Assembly: GCF_022829365.1 (NCBI RefSeq)
Contig: NZ_JAKSYJ010000236.1
Location: 1-64,000, forward strand
Length of the DNA: 64,000 nt
Direction: 5' to 3'
Origin: Methylobacterium sp. J-077
Lineage (GTDB): Bacteria > Pseudomonadota > Alphaproteobacteria > Rhizobiales > Beijerinckiaceae
The notes beneath the pieces were generated by a model. The model was not told where the DNA came from. It saw nothing but the letters and a program-made list of their open reading frames with translations, and did not search any database. This document shows, piece by piece, positions 9,925-19,358 of the stretch; positions within the stretch are counted from its first letter, which is position 1; every line of letters begins with the position of its first letter. The translations under genes were made by a program, and so were the position numbers.

Positions 9925-10671
9925 ATGAATCTCACGCGATGTGAGTACGGGCTCGAGCCCGACCGTGTGAGATTTGGGCCGCGCGCCTCGCTGACCCAAA
10001 CGGCCTACGACGGTATCAAGACTATGCTGCTGGACAGCCAAGGCTCTGGTGCGGCCTTCTCGGAGCGTCAACTGTCCGCCCAGCTCGGACTGGGGCTCGC
10101 CCCCATCCGCGCCGCGCTGTCGCGGCTGCGGGCGGAGGAACTGATAGTTGTTGTCCCTAATGCTGGGATTCGTCTTCCCGATTTGCCGCCGCGGGCAATA
10201 CTGGACTTCTACGAGCTCAGGACAGCGCTAGAGACTCACGTCGTATCGGCCCTAGCCACCCGTGGTGTCGCTGCCCGCCTCGGACCGATCCGCGAACTGC
10301 TCGACGAGCAGGAGGCTTGTGTCCGTGCGGGAGATGCGAAGACCTACCACCACAAAGACATGGCGTTCCACCGCGCGCTTGCCGAACTCCACGGCAATGC
10401 TGAGATCGTGCGCGTTCTATCGGGGTTGCGTGATCGCATGCAGCGCCTGTCGTCCGTGCTGCACGCCGGCCACCCAGATCGCCTGTCGGCGAACTTCGGG
10501 CAGCACGTGGCGATCCTCGACGCGATCGCGGCCGGTGACGCGGCGGTAGCGGTTGGACACCTTCGCGATCATCTGAGCCACGCTCGGGACCTCGTGATGG
10601 ACCCCCTTGGGCGGACACGAGATCCCGCAAAGCCGCCTCATTCCGGACCGTTCGCAGACTGTGGTGGATGA
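9925..10671 (+). CDS. GntR-family transcriptional regulator with FCD domain
   Basis: This is a DNA-binding regulator of about 248 residues. The N-terminal winged helix (about residues 20-88) shows the GntR pattern, with an SERQLSAQLGLGLAPIRAALSRL helix-turn-helix and a wing ending in GIRLPDL. The C-terminal FCD ligand domain (about 95-225) contains the helices LDFYELRTALETHVV, the E-Q-E…H-x3-F-H metal/ligand-type residues (DMAFHRALAELHGN) and a late His (DHLSHARD). FadR/FCD regulators usually bind organic acids and repress nearby catabolic operons. An in-frame ATG lies at 9889, but the ATG at 9925 is preceded by GGTGGA and fits the family length better. It precedes a binding-protein gene on the same strand by 88 bases and probably controls the catabolic cluster. 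Confidence 0.85.
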   Translation: MNLTRCEYGLEPDRVRFGPRASLTQTAYDGIKTMLLDSQGSGAAFSERQLSAQLGLGLAPIRAALSRLRAEELIVVVPNAGIRLPDLPPRAILDFYELRTALETHVVSALATRGVAARLGPIRELLDEQEACVRAGDAKTYHHKDMAFHRALAELHGNAEIVRVLSGLRDRMQRLSSVLHAGHPDRLSANFGQHVAILDAIAAGDAAVAVGHLRDHLSHARDLVMDPLGRTRDPAKPPHSGPFADCGG

Positions 10672-10759
10672 CGAAACGCCGTCCGACCCCAAGGCGAAAG
10701 TCACTACAAAAGACGAGTAAAAAACTGCTCGCGACACAAAATATAAGCCAGAGGACGCC

Positions 10760-11971
10760 ATGACTGGAAAGCTCGCCACGTGGCTGCTAATTAGTTTAGC
10801 GCTAATGTCGCCCGCGGCTTCGCAGGTCTCGGGTGGCGTCATCAAGATCGGGGTCCTGAACGACCAGTCAGGCATCTTTGCCGATCTTGGCGGCCAAGGC
10901 TCGGTAATTGCCGCACGCATGGCAATCGAAGAAGTTGGCGGAACCGTACTGGGTAAGCCTATCGAGATCCTCGTCGGCGACCATCAGAACAAGCCCGACA
11001 TTGGTTCGGCCATCGCGCGCGGTTGGATCGATACGCAGGGCGTCGACGCCATCTTCGACGTCCCGGCCTCGGCGACTGCGATCGCCGTCCAAGACGTCAC
11101 CCGCGAAAAGAACCGGATGCTGTTCCTCTCCGGGCCCGGCTCGTCCGACTTCACCGGCAAGCGCTGTTCACCCACTACCGTCCACTGGACCTACGACAGC
11201 TACGCTACTGCGAACAGCACCGTGCGAGCCTTAGTCAAGCAGGGCGGCGACACGTGGTTCTTCCTCACAGCCGACAACGCCGGCAGCCATGCGCAGGAGC
11301 AGGATGCGTCGAGCTTCGTCAAGCGGGCGGGCGGGACGGTGGCCGGAGCGGTACGCCACCCGTTCGCAACGCAGGATTTCTCGTCCTTCTTGCTACGTGC
11401 ACAGGGGTCCGGGGCCAAAGTGATCGGGCTCGCTAACGCGGGGAGCGACACGATCACTTCGATCAAACAGGCGCGGGAGTTCGGGATCACGCAGGGCGGG
11501 CAGAAGCTCGCGAGCCTTCTGATGTTCATCACCGACATCCACGCCATCGGGCTGGCAGACGCCCAAGGCCTCGTGTTCACGAATGCGTTCTACTGGGACA
11601 AGGACGACAAGACCCGCGCCTGGTCGAAGCGGTTCATGGAGCGATTTGGCGGGCGGGCCCCTACCTCCGTCCAGGCCGGCGTCTACGGGGCCGTTCGTCA
11701 CTACCTCAAGGCGGTCGCCGCGGCCGGGACTGATGAGACAGCGACGATCGCGCGTAAGGTGCGGGAGCTGCCGGTCGAGGACTTCTGGAGCGCTGGCTTC
11801 AAGATCCGGCAAGACGGGCGCCTGGTGCGCGACATGTACCTGTTCCAGGTGAAGACGCCCGCCGAGAGCACGGCCCCCTGGGACTATTACAAGATCCTCG
11901 CCACGATCCCGGGCGACGAGGCCTTCCGGCCCGTGTCCGAGGGAGGCTGCCCCCTGGTGAACCAGAACTGA
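10760..11971 (+). CDS. ABC-type branched-chain amino acid/urea-type substrate-binding protein
   Basis: This is a periplasmic ligand-binding protein of 403 residues. A signal peptide (about residues 1-22, ending PAASQ) precedes a type I periplasmic binding fold of the Peripla_BP_6 family, beginning IKIGVLNDQSGIFADLGG. An AGAGGA ribosome site precedes the ATG. No permease or ATPase gene lies nearby, so it must work with a transporter encoded elsewhere or act as a sensory binding protein. It is paralogous to the gene at 21822-23033: both are 403 residues and share FYWDKDD and the ending FRP-x-x-EGGCPLV. Related proteins in Rhizobiales often sit in aromatic or ketone catabolic clusters. The ligand cannot be read from sequence. 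Confidence 0.85.
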   Translation: MTGKLATWLLISLALMSPAASQVSGGVIKIGVLNDQSGIFADLGGQGSVIAARMAIEEVGGTVLGKPIEILVGDHQNKPDIGSAIARGWIDTQGVDAIFDVPASATAIAVQDVTREKNRMLFLSGPGSSDFTGKRCSPTTVHWTYDSYATANSTVRALVKQGGDTWFFLTADNAGSHAQEQDASSFVKRAGGTVAGAVRHPFATQDFSSFLLRAQGSGAKVIGLANAGSDTITSIKQAREFGITQGGQKLASLLMFITDIHAIGLADAQGLVFTNAFYWDKDDKTRAWSKRFMERFGGRAPTSVQAGVYGAVRHYLKAVAAAGTDETATIARKVRELPVEDFWSAGFKIRQDGRLVRDMYLFQVKTPAESTAPWDYYKILATIPGDEAFRPVSEGGCPLVNQN

Positions 11972-12015
11972 GCGATGGCGCACAAGAAACTCCGAATCGC
12001 CGTGAGGGGCCGAAC

Positions 12016-12975
12016 GTGAGCCTACATCCCACGCTGGTTGGCCTGCTCCGGGCAGCGCGCGAGGCCGGACGCCAGCCCTTCGCGGCGTGCACGCCGGGAC
12101 AGGCGCGCGAAAGCTTTGCCGCAAGTTGCGCCGCGCTCGGCGCTGGCCCCGAGGTCGGCGCGGTGCGCGACCTCGAAATCCCGACGCGCGGCGGTGCGGT
12201 GCGGGGGCGCTTGATCCGGCCGGCATTGGAGCCGAGCACGCCAGCAGCCGGGCTGATCGTCTACGTGCACGGCGGCGGTTGGGTAGTCGGGACCTTGGAC
12301 GACTACGGCGCGATCGCCCGGGCGCTGGCGGCGCGTACCGGTTGCGCCCTGCTGATGGTTGATTACCGGCTCGCCCCGGAGCATCCGTTCCCTGCGGGGC
12401 TCGAGGATGTCGAGGATGCGATCAGCTGGGTCGCCGCGCACCGAGGCGACTTCATCGCGCCCGGGCGCCCCCTCGTCGTGGCCGGCGACAGCGCGGGTGG
12501 AAATCTCGCCACCGCCGCCCTGGCGGCGGGGCGGGCCGCTGGGTGGGCGGGGGACGTCGCGCTGCAGGTGCTATTCTACCCGGTCGCCGATTGCGACATG
12601 GACACCCCGAGCTATGGCCTGCCGGATGACGCGTTGTTCCTGACACGCGCGGACATGGTTTGGTTCTTTCGTCACTACGCCCCGGAAGCCTCGTGGGCGG
12701 ACCCACGCATCTCGCCGCTGCGCGCATCCGACCTCTCCGGGCTGCCTCCGGCCTGGATCGGCACGGCCGAGTACGACGTGCTGCGCGATGAGGCCGAGGC
12801 CTACGCTCGACGCCTCACCGAGGCGGGTGTCGAGGTCCGCCTGCGCCACTACGATCGCATGGGCCACGGCTTTGTGAGGATGATGAACCACGTCGAGGAG
12901 GCGGATGCCGCATTCGACGATGTCGCGCGCGCTATCGCGGCGTGCGGGGTGGATGGAACGGGAGAAACGGCATGA
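12016..12975 (+). CDS. alpha/beta hydrolase (hormone-sensitive-lipase-type esterase)
   Basis: This is a predicted cytoplasmic carboxylesterase of 319 residues. The oxyanion-hole motif HGGGWVVG (about residues 85-92) and the nucleophile elbow GDSAGGN (about 157-163) define the HSL/esterase family IV. The catalytic Asp lies in YDVLRDEA and the His in MGHGF. A GTG start at 12016 follows an AGGGG-type ribosome site. The stop overlaps the start of the monooxygenase gene by four bases (ATGA), so the two are translationally coupled. That pairing suggests the hydrolase opens the ester or lactone formed by the Baeyer-Villiger enzyme. Confidence 0.85.
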   Translation: MSLHPTLVGLLRAAREAGRQPFAACTPGQARESFAASCAALGAGPEVGAVRDLEIPTRGGAVRGRLIRPALEPSTPAAGLIVYVHGGGWVVGTLDDYGAIARALAARTGCALLMVDYRLAPEHPFPAGLEDVEDAISWVAAHRGDFIAPGRPLVVAGDSAGGNLATAALAAGRAAGWAGDVALQVLFYPVADCDMDTPSYGLPDDALFLTRADMVWFFRHYAPEASWADPRISPLRASDLSGLPPAWIGTAEYDVLRDEAEAYARRLTEAGVEVRLRHYDRMGHGFVRMMNHVEEADAAFDDVARAIAACGVDGTGETA

Positions 12976-14591
12976 GCGAGCATACAATGAGAACTGAGCT
13001 GGACGCCGTCGTCGTTGGAGCCGGTTTCGCCGGCCTGTACACCTTGCACAAGCTGCGTGGGCTCGGCTTCCGCGTCAAAGCCCTGGAGGCGGGTAAGGGC
13101 GTGGGCGGCACTTGGTTCTGGAACCGTTATCCCGGCGCGCGCTGCGACGTGGAAAGCCTGGAGTACTCCTACTCGTTCTCCGAAGATCTGCAGCAGGAGT
13201 GGAACTGGCCGGAACGCTTCTCAGCCCAGCCCGACATCCTGCGCTATGCCAACCACGTGGCCGACCGACTAGACCTGCGCCGTGACATCCTCACCGAGCG
13301 GCGAGTGATCTCAGCGATCTTCGACGAAGCGACCGACCGCTGGACGGTGACGACGGCGGGCGGCGAGGTGTTCGAGGCGCCGTTCTGCATCATGGCCACC
13401 GGCAACCTGTCGCTGCCGCGGGTGCCGGACTTCCCGGGGCTGAAGACCTTCCGGGGCGACTGGTACCATAGCGGCCTGTGGCCGGAGGAGGGTGTGGACT
13501 TCACGGGGCGCCGCGTGGGCGTCATCGGTACCGGCTCGTCAGGAATCCAAATGATCCCCGTGATTGCCGAGCAGGCCGACCATCTGTTCGTCTTCCAGCG
13601 CACGGCTAATTTCAGCGTGCCCGGCGTCAATCGCGTGATGACGCCGGAGGTCGAGGACACGCACAAGGCGCGCTATGCCCACTGGCGCGACGAGGCTAAG
13701 CGTACCCCCTTTGGCATCGCCGGCCACCCACCCCCGCCCTTGACTGCCCTGGAGGACACGGCAGAGGGCCGTACCGACGTGTACGAACGCAAGTGGGGCA
13801 CGGGGGGCAACATCAGCTTCCTCTACGCCTACAAAGATCTGCTGACCAACAAGGAAGCCAACGATACCGCCTGCGACTTCGTTCGCGAGAAGATCCGGAG
13901 CATCGTGCGGGATCCTGCGGTCGCCCGCCTCCTGATGCCCAATGATCACCCAATCGGCACGAAGCGGCTGTGCCTCGACAACGGCTACTACGAAACGTTC
14001 AACCGCGAGAACGTCACCCTGGTAGACGTGCGGTCCGACCCGATCGTCGAGATCACCGAGCGGGGCGTGCGCACCGGAACGAAAGAGTACGCACTCGACG
14101 CCATTGCTTTCGCGACCGGCTTCGACGCGATGACCGGGGCTCTCCTTGACATCGACATCCGCGGGGCGGGTGGCTTGCAGCTTTCCGAAAAGTGGGCACA
14201 CGGGCCGCGCACGTACCTTGGTCTGATGACAGCGGGATTGCCGAATTTCTTTATGATCACCGGACCCGGCAGTCCTTCGGTCAAGACGAACATGATCGCC
14301 TCGATCGAGCAGCATGTGGATTGGATCGCCGACTGCCTTGCACATCTGCGCAGGGAGGGGATCGCGCGCATCGACGCCGAGGCCGCCGCCGAGGACGACT
14401 GGGTCGAGCACGTCAACCAAGTGGCGGACACGACGCTCTACCCGCTGGCCAATTCCTGGTACGTGGGCGCCAATATTCCGGGCAAGCCGCGGGTGTTCAT
14501 GCCCTACGTGGCGGGCCTCGATAAGTACCGTGCAATCTGCGACGCGGTCGCGGCGGAGCGCTACCGAGGATTCAAGCTAGCGGGGATTTGA
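12972..14591 (+). CDS. Baeyer-Villiger-type flavin monooxygenase
   Basis: This is an FAD- and NADPH-dependent class B monooxygenase of 539 residues that inserts oxygen next to a ketone to give an ester or lactone. It shows an FAD-binding GAGFAGLYTLHKL near the N-terminus, the Baeyer-Villiger fingerprint in FRGDWYHSGLWP (about residues 165-176, matching F-x-G-x3-H-x3-W-P), and a second Rossmann motif GVIGTGSSGIQ. ATG 12972 is used because it overlaps the stop of the esterase gene. An upstream in-frame start at 12942 lies inside that gene. Length and motifs fit cyclohexanone/phenylacetone/4-hydroxyacetophenone monooxygenase relatives. The natural substrate is unknown. Confidence 0.9.
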   Translation: MSEHTMRTELDAVVVGAGFAGLYTLHKLRGLGFRVKALEAGKGVGGTWFWNRYPGARCDVESLEYSYSFSEDLQQEWNWPERFSAQPDILRYANHVADRLDLRRDILTERRVISAIFDEATDRWTVTTAGGEVFEAPFCIMATGNLSLPRVPDFPGLKTFRGDWYHSGLWPEEGVDFTGRRVGVIGTGSSGIQMIPVIAEQADHLFVFQRTANFSVPGVNRVMTPEVEDTHKARYAHWRDEAKRTPFGIAGHPPPPLTALEDTAEGRTDVYERKWGTGGNISFLYAYKDLLTNKEANDTACDFVREKIRSIVRDPAVARLLMPNDHPIGTKRLCLDNGYYETFNRENVTLVDVRSDPIVEITERGVRTGTKEYALDAIAFATGFDAMTGALLDIDIRGAGGLQLSEKWAHGPRTYLGLMTAGLPNFFMITGPGSPSVKTNMIASIEQHVDWIADCLAHLRREGIARIDAEAAAEDDWVEHVNQVADTTLYPLANSWYVGANIPGKPRVFMPYVAGLDKYRAICDAVAAERYRGFKLAGI

Positions 14592-14598
14592 GGCCGGG

Positions 14599-15792
14599 AT
14601 GGCCGGCACTGGAGGCGACATCGTGGGAGAGGATGTAGAGGCGGGAGCGCTCGACCTCAAATGCCATCCCCGCGTCCTGTACGGCGCTGACCTGCGCGAG
14701 GCCCTGCCGGACCTCGCACAAGAACGAAGGTGGGGCCGGGTTCTGCCGGTGGTCACGCGCTCGCTCATGGGCGTCCCCATCGTGGTCGAGGCGCTGGCGA
14801 GACTCGGGGTGAATGCGCTCGATCCCTTTATCGATCTGGTGCCGCACACGCCGTTCGACGTCGTACTCACGCTTGTCGAGCGGATCCAAGAGGCGCGCGC
14901 GGACGCGGTGGCGGTCGTCGGCGGTGGCAGCGCCATCGATGCCGTGAAAATCGCTGCGCTCGCCGCCGCAACCCGCGTCACGGATGCCGAAAGTCTGTTG
15001 GCGCTGCGCGCGGGGGCTGGTGCCGACGGGGTGCAGCAGCCCTCCCCGGGCGCACGCACGGAACCGGCGATCGTGGCGGTGCCGACTACGCTCTCAGGTG
15101 CGGAGTTCGGCCTAATCGGCGGTGCGACCCAGGGCGGGATCAAGCACCTCTTTCGCGCCGACACCCTCGCTCCCGACGTGGTGGTCTATGACCCCGCGTT
15201 AGCACTCCACACGCCCCTGGGCCTTTGGCTCTCCACTGGGATCCGTGCGGTCGACCACGCCGCCGAGACCGTGCTGTCGCGCGACGCCAACCCGTTCACG
15301 GACGCCCTCGCGCTGCGTGCCCTGAGATTACTGCGGGCGGGTCTTGAAGCCGTCGCTCGCGATCCCCGTGACCCGGCGGCGCGTCACCAGGGGCAGCTCG
15401 GTGTTTGGCTCGCGGCCGCAGGGATCGGCCGGGTCCGCTACGGAGCCAGCCACGGGATCGGCCATCAACTCGGGGCCGTAGCGGGCGTCCCGCACGGCAT
15501 CACCTCCTGCGTCTTGCTGCCGGCGGTACTGACGTTCAACGCACCAGCGGCACCGAATCGGGATTCGCAGATCGCGGCTGCGCTGGGTAGGCCGAACGCC
15601 TCGGCGGCGGAGGCGGTACGCGACCTCGTGATCGCCCTTGGCCTACCCTCGCGCATCTCTGAGCTTGGAGTCGTCAAGGCGGATCTCACGCGCATCGCCG
15701 AGACGTCGCTCGGCAATGCGTTCGTGCGCGCCAACCTTCGGCCGATCCCGGGGGTGGATGATCTCATGGCGATCCTCGAGATGGCATGGTGA
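14599..15792 (+). CDS. maleylacetate reductase-like protein (iron-containing alcohol dehydrogenase family)
   Basis: This 397-residue member of the group III/Fe-type alcohol dehydrogenase superfamily is closest in style to maleylacetate reductases, which reduce maleylacetate to 3-oxoadipate with NAD(P)H. Visible elements are the nucleotide-binding VGGGSAIDAVKIAAL, PTTLSGAEFG, and the His-rich segment ASHGIGHQLGAVAGVPHG. The position of the first metal-ligand Asp in Fe-alcohol dehydrogenases is Arg here (GIRAVDHAAE). Maleylacetate reductases also lack that Asp, which supports a metal-independent reductase over a true alcohol dehydrogenase. It starts eight bases after the monooxygenase stop, with GAGG before the ATG, as third gene of the esterase-monooxygenase operon. 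Confidence 0.8.
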   Translation: MAGTGGDIVGEDVEAGALDLKCHPRVLYGADLREALPDLAQERRWGRVLPVVTRSLMGVPIVVEALARLGVNALDPFIDLVPHTPFDVVLTLVERIQEARADAVAVVGGGSAIDAVKIAALAAATRVTDAESLLALRAGAGADGVQQPSPGARTEPAIVAVPTTLSGAEFGLIGGATQGGIKHLFRADTLAPDVVVYDPALALHTPLGLWLSTGIRAVDHAAETVLSRDANPFTDALALRALRLLRAGLEAVARDPRDPAARHQGQLGVWLAAAGIGRVRYGASHGIGHQLGAVAGVPHGITSCVLLPAVLTFNAPAAPNRDSQIAAALGRPNASAAEAVRDLVIALGLPSRISELGVVKADLTRIAETSLGNAFVRANLRPIPGVDDLMAILEMAW

Positions 15793-16103
15793 AGCGACCG
15801 AGGTTGAGGGAGGGGCCAAGCGCTGGGTACGACGATGCTCAGCGACCGGGGCGGACGCCAGCCAGGAACAGCGCCGCGGCCGCACTCCCGCTTCCATCTG
15901 TGTTGACCGCGGCGCGGAAGTCTACCTCGATGGCCTTCGGCCCATCCAGCTCAGTTCCGTCGCGATGCGCTCTTAGGCCCGGCCCCGTCTGGCCTTCCCG
16001 CTAGTCATGGCAGTCAGCTCGAAACAGTATAAGCTCAATTTAATTTTGAATAAGTTCACAAAATTTCTTAAAATTGAAGCGTCAATTTTGGCAGAGTAAT
16101 AAG
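15793..16103. other. convergent intergenic region with an AT-rich block
   Basis: No gene is supported. About 16018-16100 is strikingly AT-rich for this genome, with runs such as TTTAATTTTG and AAAATTTCTTAAAATTG. It lies between two convergent operons and may serve as a bidirectional transcription end, though no clean stem with a U-run was found. Confidence 0.4.
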
Positions 16104-16886
16104 TTACTTGCCGTTTCGCGTGAGTGCTTTGGTGAGAAACGCTTGGACGCCGTGCTTATATTCCTGGCTCTCGGCGAAGCTATAGACTTCCATTCTCTCC
16201 GCGTAGGTGACGGGCGCGGCATCCCGCATCAACCGCTGGATTTGGCGCTTGTGCGACCGGGCCGCCTGGATGCCGCTGGCACAGATGTTCCCGACCGTCT
16301 CCGCGATGGCGCCCTCGAAATCCGCAACCTCCACGACGCGGCTCACCAGCCCCTTCGCGCAGGCCGTCGGGGCATCGAAAAGACGTCCTTCGATCAGTAG
16401 CTCAGCGGTCACGGAAGGCCCGACTAGGCGGAACAGGCCCTCGGTCTCGCCGAGGGCCAGGGGGAAGCCTATCCGTCCGACCGGCGCTCCGAACCGCGCA
16501 TCCCGTGATGCGATCCGAAGGTCGCAGGCTACAGCGATCTCCAGGCCGCCGCCGAAACAGGCCCCCTGGATTGCGGCGACGATTGGCACGGGACACTCCG
16601 CGATCGCGGAAAGGCACCCGCCGACATACTCCTCGTGGAATCGCACTACCTGCTCGTGGGTGGAGCGTGAGGTGTGGAATTCGGAAATGTCGGCGCCGGC
16701 CGAGAAGGCTTCCGCGGTGCCGCCGCGGATGACGATGCAGCGGAGTTCGTCGTCCCCGGCGAGGTCGAGGACATGCGCCGCGAGGTCCTGCCACATCGCC
16801 ACCGTCAGGGCATTGCGCCGGGCCGGCTGGCTGATCGTCAGTGTCACCGAGGGACCCGACCGCTCCGTGCGGATCTCACCACCCAT
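16104..16886 (-). CDS. enoyl-CoA hydratase/isomerase family protein
   Basis: This is a crotonase-fold protein of 260 residues. The oxyanion-hole segments are AFSAGADISEF (about residues 62-72) and QGACFGGGLEIAVACDLRIAS (about 108-128). The Glu of the second segment and the following GRIGFPLALGET region match hydratases or isomerases acting on enoyl-CoA thioesters. A GGGAGG ribosome site precedes the ATG. It is the last gene of the six-gene - strand operon, 21 bases after the TRAP binding-protein gene. The role is probably CoA-linked breakdown of the acid made upstream. The exact reaction cannot be set from sequence. Confidence 0.85.
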   Translation of the reverse strand: MGGEIRTERSGPSVTLTISQPARRNALTVAMWQDLAAHVLDLAGDDELRCIVIRGGTAEAFSAGADISEFHTSRSTHEQVVRFHEEYVGGCLSAIAECPVPIVAAIQGACFGGGLEIAVACDLRIASRDARFGAPVGRIGFPLALGETEGLFRLVGPSVTAELLIEGRLFDAPTACAKGLVSRVVEVADFEGAIAETVGNICASGIQAARSHKRQIQRLMRDAAPVTYAERMEVYSFAESQEYKHGVQAFLTKALTRNGK

Positions 16887-16907
16887 TCCGATACCTCCCG
16901 GCCGCCC

Positions 16908-17927
16908 TCACACCCGAACATCCTGAGACAGCTTGAGCAGTTCCGCGCATTCTGCGCTCCGCCCGGCATAATCCTTCCAGGTCGAAGTGCGGGCGAGCGC
17001 CTGCCACTTCTCGAAGGCGGCGGCGTCGATGTCCTGCGCCTGAATCCCGGCCTTCCGGAACACCCCGACCACCTTGTCGTCGTCGGCCTTCGAGCCCGCC
17101 GTTCCGAACGGCTCCAACTCCTCGCCCACTGCCATGATCAGGTCGCGGTGCGCGGGTGGCAGGGCGTCGAAGATCGCCTTCGACATCAGCAGCGGTTCGA
17201 AGGTGAACAGGAACGTCCGGTCACGCGCTGAGGTCAGGTGCTTGCCGGTCTCCTCGAGACGGAACGAAATCATGCTGGTCGAGGAGGTCACGACAGCGTC
17301 CACGGCCCCCGTCTGCATCGCAGCGTAGATCTCGTTCGAGGGCAGCGATAGCGTCGCCGCCCCGGCCGCGAGAAGAAGGAGGTCCATCTCGCGTGAGCCG
17401 CCGCGGGTCTTCAGACCCTTCACGTCCTCGGGCACGACGATCGGGTTCGCACGGGACACGACGCCGTTCGCCTGCCAGACCCAGGATACGATGACGATGC
17501 CCTTCTCGGCCAGGAACGCGCTGAGCCTGCGCCCGACCGGCGCCGTCTTCCACGCGGCGCCCTGGGCATAGGAGCCAACGACGCAGGGCATCAGCCCAAT
17601 ATTGAGCTCCGAAATCTGCCCGCCGGCATAGGCTAGGGGAAACAGGCTGAGATCGAGCGCGCCCTTGCGCACGGCCATGAACTGCGAGTTGGTCTTCATC
17701 AGCGACGCGTTCGGATAGACCGTCGCCGTAAGCGCCCCGTCGGAGCGCTGCTTGAGCATTGCCGCGAACTTCCGGCACAGCCTGTCGCGGAAGTCGCCAT
17801 CCTCCTCCGTGCCGCCGGGGAACTGGTGCGAGATCTTCAAGTCCTGTCCGGCCATCGCCTGTCCCCCAAGCCGGAGGAGAGCGGGCGCCGCGACGGCGGC
17901 GGTGAGCAGGGCGCGGCGCGTCTGCAT
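16908..17927 (-). CDS. TRAP transporter substrate-binding protein, DctP family
   Basis: This is a periplasmic solute-binding protein of 339 residues with an Arg-Arg export signal (MQTRRALLTAAVAAPALLRLGG). The mature part begins LKISHQFPGGT and shows typical DctP features: VYPNASLMKTNSQFMAVRKGALDLSL, then the hinge segment VPEDVKGLKTRGGSREMDLLL, and EIYAAMQTGAVDAVVT. DctP proteins bind organic acids and deliver them to DctQM membrane subunits. No dctQ or dctM gene is nearby, so it must partner in trans. An AGAGGA ribosome site precedes the ATG. It is the fifth gene of the operon. Confidence 0.85.
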   Translation of the reverse strand: MQTRRALLTAAVAAPALLRLGGQAMAGQDLKISHQFPGGTEEDGDFRDRLCRKFAAMLKQRSDGALTATVYPNASLMKTNSQFMAVRKGALDLSLFPLAYAGGQISELNIGLMPCVVGSYAQGAAWKTAPVGRRLSAFLAEKGIVIVSWVWQANGVVSRANPIVVPEDVKGLKTRGGSREMDLLLLAAGAATLSLPSNEIYAAMQTGAVDAVVTSSTSMISFRLEETGKHLTSARDRTFLFTFEPLLMSKAIFDALPPAHRDLIMAVGEELEPFGTAGSKADDDKVVGVFRKAGIQAQDIDAAAFEKWQALARTSTWKDYAGRSAECAELLKLSQDVRV

Positions 17928-17980
17928 GGCGGGATCCTCTGGGCGCGGGGACGATCTCGGGCGGTTCGGGGGCTAGCCCC

Positions 17981-19336
17981 TCAGGTGAGACGCGGGTCGA
18001 ACGCCGCCTCCATCTCGCGACGCAGGGCGATCACAGGGTCGTCCTTGCAGAAGGCAACATCCGTCCAGCGGACGCCCTCGCCCATCGGCACGTCGCGGAT
18101 GAGCGCAACCTGATGTGCCAGCCCGAGGGGCAGGTAGCCCTCCGCAAGGGAGAGCGCCGCCGGGATCTGCCGGCCCCAGACGCAAAAGCCCCCCTCCCCG
18201 TCGAGGGTCTCGCCGGCTTTCAGGTCGCGCTTGGCAATGGCGGCGACGTCCGCAGTGAAGCACACGGGCGCTCCGGTCGGTTGCTTGAGCAGGGTGGCCC
18301 AGGCTGCGGAAATGCCGAGTTCCAGACCGCTGAAATGGATCGGCCGGTAGAGCGCGGCGTAACGCCCGCTCGCATCCGGCAGCATGTGATATTCACGGAA
18401 ACATTCACGGGTGTAGGCGCTGTCCTCGGCCGCCTCGACCACGACGAAGGTGCCATGGGCGAGATGGTGTGGAATGCTCGTCCCGTCGCGGGCGAGGGAC
18501 GAGACGCATTCTGTCACGCCGGAGAATTCGAGGCTGCCGCCCTGGTCCTTCGGGCGCAGCACGTCGGCGAGCTCGAACCGGCTCGCCGGGGGGAAAACGA
18601 GGCCGTTCGTCTGGGCCTGGAGGCCGGTCGCGTTGGCGATGGCGGTCATCTCGATCGCCGACTTGGTCCCGTCTACGAAGCTGTTGAACATCTTCGGGTT
18701 GATCGAGGACTTGTCCGCGATCTCGATCAGCCCCGGCAGGTTGTCAAACACCGTCTCGGGGGTCGATTGGTGAAAGCGCGGCAGGTAGCGGGTGCCCTTT
18801 CCCGCCGCCACGACCCGGAAGCCGCAGGCCCGCGCCCAGTCGACATGCTCGCAGACGATGGCGGGCTGGTCGCCGTAGGCGAGGGAGTACACGACGCCCG
18901 CCTGGGCGGCCCTGCGCGCCAGCAGCGGCCCCGCCACCACATCGGCCTCGACGTTGACCATCACGACGTGCTTGCCCGCCGCGATGCTGGCGAGCGCGAG
19001 GCGGATGCCGGTGCGGGGGTCGCCGGTCGCCTCGATGATCACCTCTATGCCGCCCGCGCGGATCACCTCCTCGGCGTCGGCCGTGAGGTAGGTCCGGCCG
19101 GTGAGGATCGCGTCTTCGCAGGACCGGGCGTCGGTCTGCTCCGCCGGCCAGTGGCAGGAGGCGAGCTGCCGAGCGGCCCGCCCCACGTCCAGATCGACCA
19201 CCGCGACGACCTGCAAGCCCGGCGTGGTGCGGGCCTGGGCCAAGAACATCGTACCGTACTTGCCGGCGCCGATCAGGGCGACCGTCACCGGCTTGCCGGC
19301 CTCCTGCCGTTCCCGGAGCAATCGGGACAGGTTCAT
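17981..19336 (-). CDS. NAD(P)-binding oxidoreductase with C-terminal SAF-like domain
   Basis: This 451-residue protein has an N-terminal Rossmann fold (VALIGAGKYGTMFLAQA) of the homoserine-dehydrogenase/Gfo-Idh type, with IEATGDPRTG and AGKHVVMVNVEADV matching the catalytic-domain entry. Its C-terminal third (KRDLKAGETLDGEGGFCVWG) reads like an SAF domain as found in antifreeze/FlgA-like and altronate-type proteins. Such proteins are annotated as oxidoreductases or dehydrogenases acting on hydroxy acids, but the substrate here is unknown. The ATG follows GAGGGAG. It is fourth in the operon, 22 bases after the aldehyde dehydrogenase stop. Confidence 0.75.
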   Translation of the reverse strand: MNLSRLLRERQEAGKPVTVALIGAGKYGTMFLAQARTTPGLQVVAVVDLDVGRAARQLASCHWPAEQTDARSCEDAILTGRTYLTADAEEVIRAGGIEVIIEATGDPRTGIRLALASIAAGKHVVMVNVEADVVAGPLLARRAAQAGVVYSLAYGDQPAIVCEHVDWARACGFRVVAAGKGTRYLPRFHQSTPETVFDNLPGLIEIADKSSINPKMFNSFVDGTKSAIEMTAIANATGLQAQTNGLVFPPASRFELADVLRPKDQGGSLEFSGVTECVSSLARDGTSIPHHLAHGTFVVVEAAEDSAYTRECFREYHMLPDASGRYAALYRPIHFSGLELGISAAWATLLKQPTGAPVCFTADVAAIAKRDLKAGETLDGEGGFCVWGRQIPAALSLAEGYLPLGLAHQVALIRDVPMGEGVRWTDVAFCKDDPVIALRREMEAAFDPRLT

Positions 19337-19358
19337 CGTGCGCGTCTCCCTCGCGTGG

